Assembly (NCBI RefSeq): GCF_036208045.1
Contig: NZ_CP121472.1
Span: 5,219,531 to 5,283,530 of the forward strand
Reading direction: 5' to 3'
From: Thiorhodovibrio winogradskyi
GTDB lineage: Bacteria; Pseudomonadota; Gammaproteobacteria; Chromatiales; Chromatiaceae
Length of the DNA: 64,000 nt
Positions 8,052 through 16,753 of the stretch are shown piece after piece. Position 1 is the first letter of the stretch. Each line of letters begins with the position of its first letter. The translations under genes and the position numbers were made by a program. The notes beneath the pieces are model-generated. The model saw nothing but the letters and a program-made list of their open reading frames with translations. It did no database searches and was not told where the DNA came from.

Positions 8052-9302
8052 ATGACGGCTGCTTCATCCCAGGTGCTCACCCCAGGCGCGCCACCCTTGC
8101 GACAGATGCTAAGCGAATTGATCGCAACCCCCTCGGTCAGCAGCGTCAATCCCGCGCTCAATCAGAGTAACCGCCCCCTGCTTGACCACCTGGCCGGCTG
8201 GCTTGAGGACAGCGGCTTTGATGTCGAGATTTTGACTTTAGCCGGCCAACCCGGCAAGGCTAATCTCATCGCCACCCTCGGCCAGGACAGGGACCAGCTA
8301 AAGGGCACCGGGCTGGTGCTGGCCGGTCATAGCGACACCGTCCCCTACGACGAGCACCTGTGGCGGCATGACCCCTTCACCCTGACCGAAGCCGAGGGGC
8401 GACTCTACGGCCTTGGCATCTGCGATATGAAAGCCTTTCTCGCCCTCGCCGTCGAAGCCGCGCAGGGCCTGAAGGCCGAACAACTCAAGGCACCACTGGT
8501 CATACTCGCCACCGCCGATGAAGAATCCGCCATGCACGGCGCCCGCGCCTTGCTCAACAGTCTGAGCCCAGATGGGAGCCCAGATGGGATCACACATGGA
8601 AGCAAAAACGGGCGACGCCTTGGCGCGCATGCACTGATCGGCGAACCAACCAACCTGCGACCCGTGCGCGCCCACAAGGGCGTCATGGGCGAGTCCATCC
8701 GACTGCGTGGCCAAAGCGGTCACGCCAGCGATCCTGCCCTGGGGCGCAACGCGCTCGACGGCATGCATGACGTCATAAGCGCCATTCTGCGCTGGCGCGA
8801 TGGGCTGAAAACACGTTACCACGATAAACTCTTTTCCATCCCCTACCCGACGGTGAATCTGGGCCATATTCGCGGTGGCGACAATCCGAATCGCATTTGC
8901 GGCGAGTGCGAACTGCAACTCGACCTGCGTCCCCTGCCCGGCCTGGAGCCAGACAGCCTGCGTGCTGAACTCCAAGAACTAATCGCACCCATCGCCGCAT
9001 CACGCGGACTGACCTGGCAACTGGACGCCCTCTTTGAAAGCATTCCACCTGGCGCCACCCCCGCCAACGCGCCCATTGTGCGCGCAACCGAAGAACTGAC
9101 CGGCCTGCCGGCTGAGGCGGTGAATTTTGGCACCGAACTGCCTTTCTTCAACCTACTCGGCATGAACACGGTCGTACTCGGCCCCGGCGACATTGCCCAG
9201 GCCCACCAGCCAAATGAATTTCTGTCCCTCGCACGCATCGCGCCGACCCAGTCCCTGCTGCGGGCTCTGATCGAGCAATTTTGCCTTACCCATACCCCGT
9301 GA
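8052..9302 (+). CDS. argE: Acetylornithine deacetylase (M20 family)
   Basis: A 416-residue M20 metallopeptidase-fold enzyme that releases acetate from N-acetylornithine in arginine synthesis. Visible features are AGHSDTVPYDEHLW (metal His and the catalytic-region Asp), GLGICDMKAFLALA, ATADEESAMHGA (catalytic Glu and metal Glu), GEPTNLRPVRAHKG and a closing AHQPNEFLSL with the last metal-binding His. It is slightly longer than E. coli ArgE (383), with a few extra residues around 180 (SPDGSPDGITHGSKNG, a small internal duplication). argA does not follow; a diguanylate cyclase gene begins 44 bp downstream. Confidence 0.92.
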   Translation: MTAASSQVLTPGAPPLRQMLSELIATPSVSSVNPALNQSNRPLLDHLAGWLEDSGFDVEILTLAGQPGKANLIATLGQDRDQLKGTGLVLAGHSDTVPYDEHLWRHDPFTLTEAEGRLYGLGICDMKAFLALAVEAAQGLKAEQLKAPLVILATADEESAMHGARALLNSLSPDGSPDGITHGSKNGRRLGAHALIGEPTNLRPVRAHKGVMGESIRLRGQSGHASDPALGRNALDGMHDVISAILRWRDGLKTRYHDKLFSIPYPTVNLGHIRGGDNPNRICGECELQLDLRPLPGLEPDSLRAELQELIAPIAASRGLTWQLDALFESIPPGATPANAPIVRATEELTGLPAEAVNFGTELPFFNLLGMNTVVLGPGDIAQAHQPNEFLSLARIAPTQSLLRALIEQFCLTHTP

Positions 9303-9346
9303 TATTTACACAGATAAGTTTCATATAGCTTGGCGATCATAGGCTA

Positions 9347-11191
9347 ATGACCATGGCGAACCCGGAAGATCTTTCCTGGAAAGATAAATATCTGCAAACT
9401 CTCGACAGCCTTGAGCAAGAGCAGAAAACCCGTGAGCAAAGCGAGCAGACCTTGCGCCAAGCCCTGTCGCGACTCAGCCTGGCAGTTGATACCAAGGACA
9501 GACAACTGAATGCCGAGCTTGAAAGTCTGCGCAAAACTGTTCGGGGCGCTGGCAGTCTCCATCAAATCAAGCAATTAATGGAGGAGATCTCGGCATCCAT
9601 CCTGCGCCTTGATCAGCGGCAGGGCAGCGTGCGCGGCATTGAAGACGCTTTAAACGGATTTGAGCGCAGCCTGGAGCAGATTCTTGTGCCCGAAGGACTA
9701 CGCAAGAACACCAAGGAGCTGAAAAAACGTCTGCAGGCCGCCAGCAAGAATGCTGACCTGCGCGAGGCACTGGCTGCTTACCAGAGCTACACCGCAGAAA
9801 TCCTCGAGTGGCTCGGCAACCAATCCAGCGAAGAAAAAACCAGCCTGTTCGGGCGGCTGCTGGGCCGCCGGGGCGATACACCCGGCACTCCGGAGCAAGA
9901 GGCTCCAGAGCCAGGGGCCAAACCAGACACTGGATCCGACGCTCAAGCAGGCCCTGACTCAATGGGTGCAGCCAAAGCCTTGGACACGCCCCTGGATGAA
10001 ATAAAGTATACCCTACCACCGGCCACGGCACGCCAGGCCAGCGACGCCGACCGCCCCGAGCAGGATCAGGCGGCTATAGACCCACCAAGCGGTCAAAACG
10101 CCCCCCTCGACCCAGCAGCTAGAGACCTGCCGCCCTTTAACCAGGTTCTCTTCGACCTGGTGAGCCGCCTTGACCTGCCCGTGGAACTGAGTCCTCAAGC
10201 CCAACGCATCAGTCAGCAACTGCACCAGCCACCCACGGTAGAACTCGCCGGTACCGCAGTTGGCGACATCGCCGACTTGGTTGCCAAAGCGCGCCTGCGG
10301 GTCGAACAAGAAAAAAAGGATATCGAACAATTCCTGTCCCAGCTCACCGACCGATTGCAGGAAATCGACCGCCACCTTAGCGAATCCTTCGGCCAGCGTG
10401 AACGCGCCAGCGTCGAGGGGAGCGCCATTGACGCCAACATGTCGGCAGAGGTCGAACAAATCCACCGATCAGTGGCCGAGGCCAACGACTTCAGCGGCCT
10501 GAAATCATCCATTAAAGCGCACTTGGAAAACATTCAAACGCAAATGGAAGCGCGCAAGAAACTAGAACAAGCCCAGCTCAAGCTTGCCCAGGCCGAGGCA
10601 GCGCACCTCAGGGAATCCCTGGCCAAGGTGGAAAGAGAAAGCCAAGAGCTGCGCAAGAACCTGCAACAAGCGCGCAAGCGCGCGCTGCACGATACCCTGA
10701 CTGGCCTGCACAATCGCCTCGCCTACGATGAGCGGATTGAGCAGGAACTGGAACGCTGGACCCGTTACGCCCACCCGGCCGTGTTGAGCATCTGGGATAT
10801 CGATTACTTCAAGCGCATCAACGATAATTTTGGCCACAACGTAGGCGACAACGCCCTCAAAGCCGTAGCCAAGCTTCTGCAGGAATCCACCCGAAAAAGC
10901 GACTTTCTGGCCCGCTTTGGCGGCGAGGAGTTCATGATGCTGTTGCCAGAGACCGACATTGAAACCGCGCTGGACCTGGCCAACCGGGTGCGCGAGCAGG
11001 TCGCGGCCAAACGTTTTCAATACCGGGGCCAACCGGTGCCCTTGAGTATCTCCTGTGGTCTGGCCGCCTTTATCGAAAAAGACACCGCGGAAGAGGTCTA
11101 TCGCCGTGCTGATATTGCGCTTTATCGCGCCAAATCCAGCGGACGCAATTGTTGCGTGTTCTTTGAACCCAGCATGTTGAGCGCAGACTAA
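9347..11191 (+). CDS. GGDEF-domain diguanylate cyclase with long coiled-coil N-terminus
   Basis: A 614-residue soluble protein. The first roughly 430 residues are charged, Gln/Glu-rich and predicted largely coiled coil, split by a Pro/Asp/Ala-rich low-complexity linker (about 175-265). The C-terminal GGDEF domain starts near HDTLTGLHNRLAYDER and carries GGEEF at about 525-529, compatible with active cyclases. RKSD at 516-519 is exactly five residues upstream of GGEEF, the position of the allosteric inhibitory I-site, so product inhibition by c-di-GMP is expected. No transmembrane helix or named sensor domain was recognised. Its proximity to flagellar genes and to a ComFB gene suggests, but does not show, a role in the motility switch. 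Confidence 0.88.
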   Translation: MTMANPEDLSWKDKYLQTLDSLEQEQKTREQSEQTLRQALSRLSLAVDTKDRQLNAELESLRKTVRGAGSLHQIKQLMEEISASILRLDQRQGSVRGIEDALNGFERSLEQILVPEGLRKNTKELKKRLQAASKNADLREALAAYQSYTAEILEWLGNQSSEEKTSLFGRLLGRRGDTPGTPEQEAPEPGAKPDTGSDAQAGPDSMGAAKALDTPLDEIKYTLPPATARQASDADRPEQDQAAIDPPSGQNAPLDPAARDLPPFNQVLFDLVSRLDLPVELSPQAQRISQQLHQPPTVELAGTAVGDIADLVAKARLRVEQEKKDIEQFLSQLTDRLQEIDRHLSESFGQRERASVEGSAIDANMSAEVEQIHRSVAEANDFSGLKSSIKAHLENIQTQMEARKKLEQAQLKLAQAEAAHLRESLAKVERESQELRKNLQQARKRALHDTLTGLHNRLAYDERIEQELERWTRYAHPAVLSIWDIDYFKRINDNFGHNVGDNALKAVAKLLQESTRKSDFLARFGGEEFMMLLPETDIETALDLANRVREQVAAKRFQYRGQPVPLSISCGLAAFIEKDTAEEVYRRADIALYRAKSSGRNCCVFFEPSMLSAD

Positions 11192-11351
11192 CCTTTGGCG
11201 CCGCGATGCCTGCCGGCCGACCGTGCAGAGGTTCGGTCTCAGTGCGATATACTCTGGCCATCGCGAGATTGGCCCAATACTTGGTCAACGCAGGCTTACA
11301 TCCAAGCTTTTTTATCCAAGGTCTTTTTCATCCAACAGGAAAGGTTCGCCC

Positions 11352-13397
11352 ATGTCTGATTACAACGCGGAGGACGTCCGCAACATCGCCTTCGTCGGCC
11401 ACGCCGGTAGCGGCAAAACCAGCCTGGTCGAGGCACTGCTGGTCGCGACCCAAAGCATCCCGGAAGCCGGCCGCATCGCCAAAGGCACCACCGTCTGCGA
11501 CCACGACCCCATGGAGCGCGAGCTGCAGCATTCACTTGATGTCGCCATCACCGCATGCAACGCCAATGGCAAGCACGTCAACTTGATCGACACTCCCGGC
11601 TTTCCGGATTTTCTCGGCCGCGGCCTGTCGGCCCTGTCCGCCGTGGAGACCGCCGCCATTGTGATCAATGCCGACAGCGGCATCGAGCCCGTGACCCAGC
11701 GCATGTGGAAAGGCGCCGACCGGCGCAACCTGTGCCGCATGATCGTGATTAACAAAATCGATGCCCCCGGCGTTGATCTGGCCGCCGTCACCGCTCAGGT
11801 GCGCGAGACCTTTGGCGCCGAGTGTCTGCCCATTAATCTTCCGGCCGAGGGCGGCAAGCGGGTGGTGGATTGCTTCTTCAAGCCCGTGGGCGAAGAAACA
11901 GCCTTCTCCTCGGTCGAGGAAGCCCACAGCCAGATCATCGACCAAGTGGTGGAAGTGGACGAAGAGCTGATGGAGCTCTACCTGGAGCAGGGTCAGGATC
12001 TCAAGCCGGAACAACTGCATGATCCCTTTGAAGAAGCCCTGCGCGAAGCACACCTCATCCCGATCTGCTACTGCTCGGCCGAGACCGGGGCTGGCATCGC
12101 GGAGTTGGTCACCATCCTTGAGCGCCTGATGCCAAACCCGGCCGAGGGCAATCCGCCCCCCTTCATGAAGGGCGAAGGCGCCGAGCTCAAACCGGTGCAC
12201 GTCAGCCCGGACCCAAGCCAGCATGCCATCGCCCATGTCTTCAAGGTGGTGAATGACCCCTTCCGGGGCAAGCTCGGCATTTTTCGGATTCATCAGGGGC
12301 GCATTGTGACCAACAGCCAGTTGTTCATTGGCGACGCGCGCAAACCCTTCAAGGTCAACCATCTGTTCCGCCTACATGGCAACGAGCTGATTGAGGTCGA
12401 TGAGGGCGTGCCGGGTGACATCCTGGCGGTGGCCCGGGTCGATGACATCCACTTCGATGCCGTGCTGCACGACTCCCATGATGAAGACCACTTTCATCTT
12501 GACAGCATTGAATGCCCGGTTCCTCTATTTGGCCTGGCCATTTCCCCCACCAAGCGCGGTGACGAGCAAAAGCTGACAGATGCCCTGCACAAGCTCGAAG
12601 ACGAGGATCCTTGCTTCCACGTCGAGCACAATGCAGCCGCCAACGAGACCGTCATGCGTGGTTTGGGCGAGCTGCACCTCAAGGTGCTGATACGTCGGCT
12701 GTCCGAGCAGTTCCATGTCGAGGTTGAAACCCGGCCGCCAAAAATCCCCTATCGCGAGACCATCACCAGCAATGCCGAGGGGCATCATCGTCACAAAAAG
12801 CAGACGGGAGGCGCCGGGCAGTTTGGCGAAGTCTATTTGCGCGTGGAGCCCCTGGAGCAGGGCGGAGGCTTTGACTTTATCGATGCCACCGTTGGTGGCA
12901 GCATACCCGGGCAATTCATTCCCTCGATTGAAAAGGGCGTGCGCCAGGTGCTTGAAGAGGGCGCCGTGGCCGGTTACCCGATGCAGGATATTCGGGTGAC
13001 CGTCTATGACGGCAAATTCCACCCGGTGGACTCCAAGGACATTGCATTTGTCACCGCCGGGCGCAAGGCCTTTATCGAGGCGGTCGAAAAAGCCAAGCCA
13101 GTGGTCCTAGAGCCCGTGGTGAAAATTCGCATTGTTGCCCAGGACAGCGCCATGGGCGATCTTGCCGGCGACCTGTCCTCACGGCGCGGGCGTATCAATG
13201 GCAGCGAGACCAAGACCCTGGGCCGCGTGGCCATTGACGGCGAGGTGCCGCTGGCGGAGCTAGATGGCTATGAATCGCGCTTGAAGTCTCTGACTGGCGG
13301 CGAGGGGACCTACGGCATTGAACTCAGCCACTATGCGGCGGTGCCGGCTAATGTGCAGAAGCAACTGAGCGAGGTCTTTCAGCGCGCCGAGGATTGA
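11352..13397 (+). CDS. EF-G-like translational GTPase (FusA2 type)
   Basis: I place the start at the ATG at 11352, which has AGGAAAGG ahead of it; the upstream in-frame stretch is unlike the family. The 681 residues have the full EF-G domain series I-V, with GGAGQFGEVYLRVEP in domain IV and GSIPGQFIPSIEKGV following. The G1 loop is GHAGSGKTS (16-24), NKID is intact, and G3 reads DTPGF (80-84) where canonical EF-G has DTPGH; the catalytic His is replaced by Phe. These changes, with the isolated location away from rpsL-rpsG-tuf, mark it as the paralogous EF-G2/FusA2 group, whose role is not settled. It is followed by a strong hairpin at 13404-13454. Confidence 0.88.
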   Translation: MSDYNAEDVRNIAFVGHAGSGKTSLVEALLVATQSIPEAGRIAKGTTVCDHDPMERELQHSLDVAITACNANGKHVNLIDTPGFPDFLGRGLSALSAVETAAIVINADSGIEPVTQRMWKGADRRNLCRMIVINKIDAPGVDLAAVTAQVRETFGAECLPINLPAEGGKRVVDCFFKPVGEETAFSSVEEAHSQIIDQVVEVDEELMELYLEQGQDLKPEQLHDPFEEALREAHLIPICYCSAETGAGIAELVTILERLMPNPAEGNPPPFMKGEGAELKPVHVSPDPSQHAIAHVFKVVNDPFRGKLGIFRIHQGRIVTNSQLFIGDARKPFKVNHLFRLHGNELIEVDEGVPGDILAVARVDDIHFDAVLHDSHDEDHFHLDSIECPVPLFGLAISPTKRGDEQKLTDALHKLEDEDPCFHVEHNAAANETVMRGLGELHLKVLIRRLSEQFHVEVETRPPKIPYRETITSNAEGHHRHKKQTGGAGQFGEVYLRVEPLEQGGGFDFIDATVGGSIPGQFIPSIEKGVRQVLEEGAVAGYPMQDIRVTVYDGKFHPVDSKDIAFVTAGRKAFIEAVEKAKPVVLEPVVKIRIVAQDSAMGDLAGDLSSRRGRINGSETKTLGRVAIDGEVPLAELDGYESRLKSLTGGEGTYGIELSHYAAVPANVQKQLSEVFQRAED

Positions 13398-13403
13398 TGG
13401 GAG

Positions 13404-13454
13404 CTTAGCCCCAGAGCCCCGAGGGTCGAATGAATTCGCCCCTCGGGGTCTAAG
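13404..13454. terminator. Hairpin between convergent EF-G-like gene and fliK
   Basis: GCCCCGAGGG pairs with the inverted CCCTCGGGG stretch around a 13-nt loop, and flanking CTTAG and CTAAG pair outside it. It lies 7 bp after the EF-G-like stop and 82 bp from the fliK stop, so it is placed to separate the two convergent transcripts. There is no T-run on either strand, so the termination mechanism is uncertain. Confidence 0.5.
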
Positions 13455-13535
13455 TGCCGATAGGTCTTTTGACACCCCCCACAATGCCTGTCCGACCCCG
13501 CCTTGCCGGATCTGGTTTATATCGGGTTGGAGGGA

Positions 13536-14798
13536 TCAGACAAAGAGATCCAGCTTGCGCGCGAGTGCCGACAGGGTGCTGACGGCGACCGGACCTTCGG
13601 CTGCCAACAGCGAATCTTGATCGCTGCTGTCCTCGCCTCCCTCACCATTACCCGCGGCACTCCCCTCTCCTCCTGGCTTGTCGCGTCTTTGCGGTGGCTG
13701 ATCGGAAACGGACGCATCGCCGAGTGACAGGCCATCCTGCGCCAGTGCCTCGCGCAATCTTGGCATGGCGGCATCCAAGAGTTCACGCACCGCAGGATTT
13801 GCTGAGACGAAATGCACATGCGTTCTATCGGCTTCCATGGTCACCCGCACCTCCATGGCGCCGAGGCTTGGCGGACTGAGCTTGATCTCGGCCATACCAT
13901 CGCGTGCCCTAGCGATGAGCGACAGACGCTCCGCCAATTGTCGGGCGCCGTCGGGCGTAAGCAAGCGGGTGAGATCGAAGGCCTTGGTACCTTCCGCCGT
14001 GGTGGCCCCCTGCTCGGCGACGGCACCGGCAGCGACACCGGCACCGGCAGCGACACCGACACCGGCAACAACACCGGCATCGGCGGCAGCAATACTGCGA
14101 TTATTCGTGGCCAGCGAGGCTTTGAGAAAGGCCAGCAGATCCGAGACCGAGACATCGCCACCGGCTTGGCCTATGCGGCCCGAAAGACTCTCGGTCTCCC
14201 CAAGATCCCCTCCAGATTGCCCGACCCAATGCTGCTGCAGCAGCACCGCCAGCGCTGCCTGGACTTCAGGGCTTTGGACTGAGTCGGATTCATCCTGAAG
14301 TAAAACCCCAAGGGAGAGCTCCGCGCCCTGCGCCTCGCTATCCCCTTTCCGCGGCTCCGAGGAGCCGAGCCGTGGCACGGCATCGCCGCTCAATTGCCCC
14401 TGCTGCAACACCGCCAACGCTGCCTGGACTTCAGGGCTTAGGACTGAATCGAATTCATCCTGAAGTAAAGCCCCAAGGGAGAGCTCCACACCCTGCGCCT
14501 CGCTATCTGCTTTCCGCAGCTCCGGGGAACCGAGCCGTGGCACGGCATCGCCGCCAGCGGAACCCAATTGCCCATTAAGCAACGCCTGTAGTTTGGCGAG
14601 CATGGCTTCAATGTCCATGCCAACGAGCGATTTGGGATCGACCCCTAGCTCAACCAAAAGCCCGCCAAGATGCTCTTCAAGGGCTTCGGTAAATTCGCCG
14701 TTCACACCAAGTTCGCCGGGAGCCAGGGCTCCCTTGGCTCCAAACAGCCCCGAGGCGCCCGAGCGAACTTCCACCGCTGCGTTCTGGGTTCCCATCAT
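13536..14798 (-). CDS. fliK: Flagellar hook-length control protein FliK
   Basis: About 420 residues from the ATG at 14798; an ATG directly follows it at 14795. The C-terminal Flg_hook domain is clear: MAEIKLSPPSLGAMEVRV followed by PAVRELLDAAMPRLREALAQ, then an acidic Gly/Ser-rich tail. FliK measures the hook and triggers the FlhB specificity switch. The N-terminal part is low in complexity and contains a 165-bp (55-codon) tandem duplication at 14239-14554, plus short Ala/Gly/Val repeats around 14022-14075. It is the last gene of the fleQ-fliEFGHIJK run. The fliLMNOPQR genes that usually follow fliK are not here but appear to be part of the block leaving the right edge of the window. A second FliK-type gene is at 49.8 kb. 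Confidence 0.88.
   Translation of the reverse strand: MMGTQNAAVEVRSGASGLFGAKGALAPGELGVNGEFTEALEEHLGGLLVELGVDPKSLVGMDIEAMLAKLQALLNGQLGSAGGDAVPRLGSPELRKADSEAQGVELSLGALLQDEFDSVLSPEVQAALAVLQQGQLSGDAVPRLGSSEPRKGDSEAQGAELSLGVLLQDESDSVQSPEVQAALAVLLQQHWVGQSGGDLGETESLSGRIGQAGGDVSVSDLLAFLKASLATNNRSIAAADAGVVAGVGVAAGAGVAAGAVAEQGATTAEGTKAFDLTRLLTPDGARQLAERLSLIARARDGMAEIKLSPPSLGAMEVRVTMEADRTHVHFVSANPAVRELLDAAMPRLREALAQDGLSLGDASVSDQPPQRRDKPGGEGSAAGNGEGGEDSSDQDSLLAAEGPVAVSTLSALARKLDLFV
14022..14075. repeat. 18-bp short tandem repeat in fliK
   Basis: GGCACCGGCAGCGACACC occurs twice in direct succession (14022-14039, 14040-14057) and is followed by a degenerate third copy. It encodes the Val/Gly/Ala-rich stretch of the FliK linker. 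Its period is a whole number of codons, so slippage changes protein length without a frameshift. Confidence 0.75.
14239..14554. repeat. 165-bp tandem duplication inside fliK
   Basis: Two head-to-tail copies offset by exactly 165 bp (for example GCTGCCTGGACTTCAGGGCT at 14254 and 14419, and GCCGTGGCACGGCATCGCC at 14369 and 14534). Each encodes about 55 residues containing AVPRLGS, DSEAQG, ELSLG and SPEVQAALAVL. The copies differ at scattered bases, so the duplication is not brand new. Confidence 0.85.
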
Positions 14799-14913
14799 GA
14801 TGTCATGCCTCTTCTCTCTGGCCTCTGTCGTCGGCTGTCTCTTGATGCACCATCTTCTGATCACGACCGGTGCGGCAGCATTTTGGCAATTTCCGCACCA
14901 GGCGCTCGCGCAG

Positions 14914-15354
14914 CTAATCGCTGTCGGCGCTGTGCACCCGCTCGAAGGCCCGGCGCGTGGCCCAGGCGTCCTGCTCCGCTTGCAGGCGTCGGTTTTCCGT
15001 CACCTGCTCGACCTGGCGCCGGCGTTCAATCAGCTTTTCCAGCGACAGGCTGTCGCGGTGCTTTTCCATCCATTGGCCGCGTGCCTGCTCGGCGCGGGCT
15101 TGGGCGGCGGCAACGCGCACCTCCTGCTGCTCAATCGCGGCGCGCAGCTGTCCGCGCATCTCGGCAAATTGCTTCATGGCGAGAACATTCTCGGGCACGC
15201 CGGTATTGAGATAGGACGCCAGCAATTCATTTAACTGACCACGCTGGAGCTCGGCTCGGCGCTGGTCCTCGAGCCTTGCGGCTAGCGCGACAGCGGCCTG
15301 GTTTTCAATCATCTCGCGCACCTTTAGCAAGCGCTGAAAGCGTTTGACACTCAT
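14914..15354 (-). CDS. fliJ: Flagellar export chaperone-like protein FliJ
   Basis: A 146-residue, almost entirely charged helical protein (predicted antiparallel coiled coil) starting MSVKRFQRLLKVREM, as in FliJ. FliJ sits as the central stalk in the FliI hexamer and engages FlhA to couple ATP hydrolysis to export. It begins 4 bp after fliI ends and is followed by fliK, the standard order. Confidence 0.93.
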   Translation of the reverse strand: MSVKRFQRLLKVREMIENQAAVALAARLEDQRRAELQRGQLNELLASYLNTGVPENVLAMKQFAEMRGQLRAAIEQQEVRVAAAQARAEQARGQWMEKHRDSLSLEKLIERRRQVEQVTENRRLQAEQDAWATRRAFERVHSADSD

Positions 15355-15358
15355 GAGA

Positions 15359-16753
15359 TCAGGCGGCGGCTTTGTGCGCCGTCAGACCGAACAACCCGAA
15401 CAACTGCTCCCGCGCTTCATCAAAATTGACTTTGTCGAGGCGATTTTGCCGCACATAGTCCTCCAACCGCGCACGCATGGCGACGGCCTCGTCAAGGACA
15501 GGATCGGCACCCTGGCGATACGCCCCGACAGCGATCAGATCTCGGTTCATCTCGTAGGTCGAGGTCAGATTGCGATAATGATGCGCGGCCTGGCGATGCT
15601 GGTCGTTGATCAGTGCGTCCATGACGCGCGAGACCGAAGCCCCGACATCAATGGCTGGATAACGCCCGGTCTCGGCGATGGCGCGCGAGAGCACAACATG
15701 GCCATCGAGAATGGCACGCGCGGCATCGACGATGGGATCGTTTTGATCGTCGCCTTCGGCCAGCACCGTATAGAAGGCGGTGATGGAGCCGCCACCCTTG
15801 TCGCCATTGCCAGCACGTTCCACCAGTTGCGGCAGGCGCGCGAACACAGACGCTGAGTAGCCCTTGGTCGCCGGTGGCTCGCCGATGGCCATGGCGATTT
15901 CGCGCGCGCCCTGAGCAAAGCGGGTGAGGGAATCCACCAGCAGCAGCACATTGAGCCCCTGGTCGCGAAAATGCTCGGCAATGGCGGTGGCTACCCAGGC
16001 ACCGTGCTGACGCAGCAGGGGCGGTTGGTCCGCTGGGACAGCGACCACCACTGTGCGCTTGCGCGATTCGACATCGAGAATGTCATGAATAAATTCATTC
16101 ACCTCGCGGCCACGTTCGCCTATGAGTCCAACCACGATCACATCGGCCTCGGTATGACGGGTCATCATGCCAAGCAGCACGCTCTTGCCGACGCCGCTGC
16201 CAGCGAACAGACCCAGGCGCTGACCGCGGCCAACGGACAACAGGCCATTGATGGCGCGGATGCCAACATCAAGCGGCGTGCGCACCGGATCGCGCTTGAG
16301 CGGATTGATCGGCCTGCCCTCAATGGGTATCTGTTCGGAGGCGCGAATGCGCCCCATGTCATCCAGCGGCCTGCCATTGGCGTCGATGACGCGCCCGAGC
16401 AGTTCGGGGCCGACGCCAATCAGTCGTGCTTGTTCCAGTGGCTCAATGCGCGCACCGGGCGCGACACCTTCGAGCCGGCCCTCGGGCATCAAAAAGGTCT
16501 TTTCACCATGAAAGCCGACCACCTCGGCCGGCAGCCGCTGGCCGCTGGCGGTGTGAATGGCCGCGCGTCCGCCCACCGGCAGGCGCACCCCCTCGGCTTC
16601 GAGCGTCATCCCAACCATGCGCGACAGCCGTCCCTCCGGCAGCGGGTTGGGCACCCGGGCGACGCGTTGCTGGGACTCGCGCAATCGCTCGCGCAGGCCC
16701 TTGACCAGGTCTCCGCTGCGCTGCTGTCGCAGCTGCTGGATACTGTCCGTCAT
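15359..16753 (-). CDS. fliI: Flagellum-specific export ATPase FliI
   Basis: A 464-residue F1-beta-like ATPase. Walker A is FAGSGVGKSVLLG, Walker B lies in LLLVDSLTRFAQ, and the family stretch GRYPAIDVGASVSRVM is present. It drives unfolding and delivery of flagellar substrates to the export gate with FliH and FliJ. Its ATG overlaps the fliH stop (ATGA), indicating translational coupling. Confidence 0.97.
   Translation of the reverse strand: MTDSIQQLRQQRSGDLVKGLRERLRESQQRVARVPNPLPEGRLSRMVGMTLEAEGVRLPVGGRAAIHTASGQRLPAEVVGFHGEKTFLMPEGRLEGVAPGARIEPLEQARLIGVGPELLGRVIDANGRPLDDMGRIRASEQIPIEGRPINPLKRDPVRTPLDVGIRAINGLLSVGRGQRLGLFAGSGVGKSVLLGMMTRHTEADVIVVGLIGERGREVNEFIHDILDVESRKRTVVVAVPADQPPLLRQHGAWVATAIAEHFRDQGLNVLLLVDSLTRFAQGAREIAMAIGEPPATKGYSASVFARLPQLVERAGNGDKGGGSITAFYTVLAEGDDQNDPIVDAARAILDGHVVLSRAIAETGRYPAIDVGASVSRVMDALINDQHRQAAHHYRNLTSTYEMNRDLIAVGAYRQGADPVLDEAVAMRARLEDYVRQNRLDKVNFDEAREQLFGLFGLTAHKAAA

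Noticed and set aside
14590-15240. Long plus-strand open frames opposite fliK and fliJ
   Set aside because: Antisense shadows of well-supported flagellar genes in GC-rich DNA, with no family resemblance.
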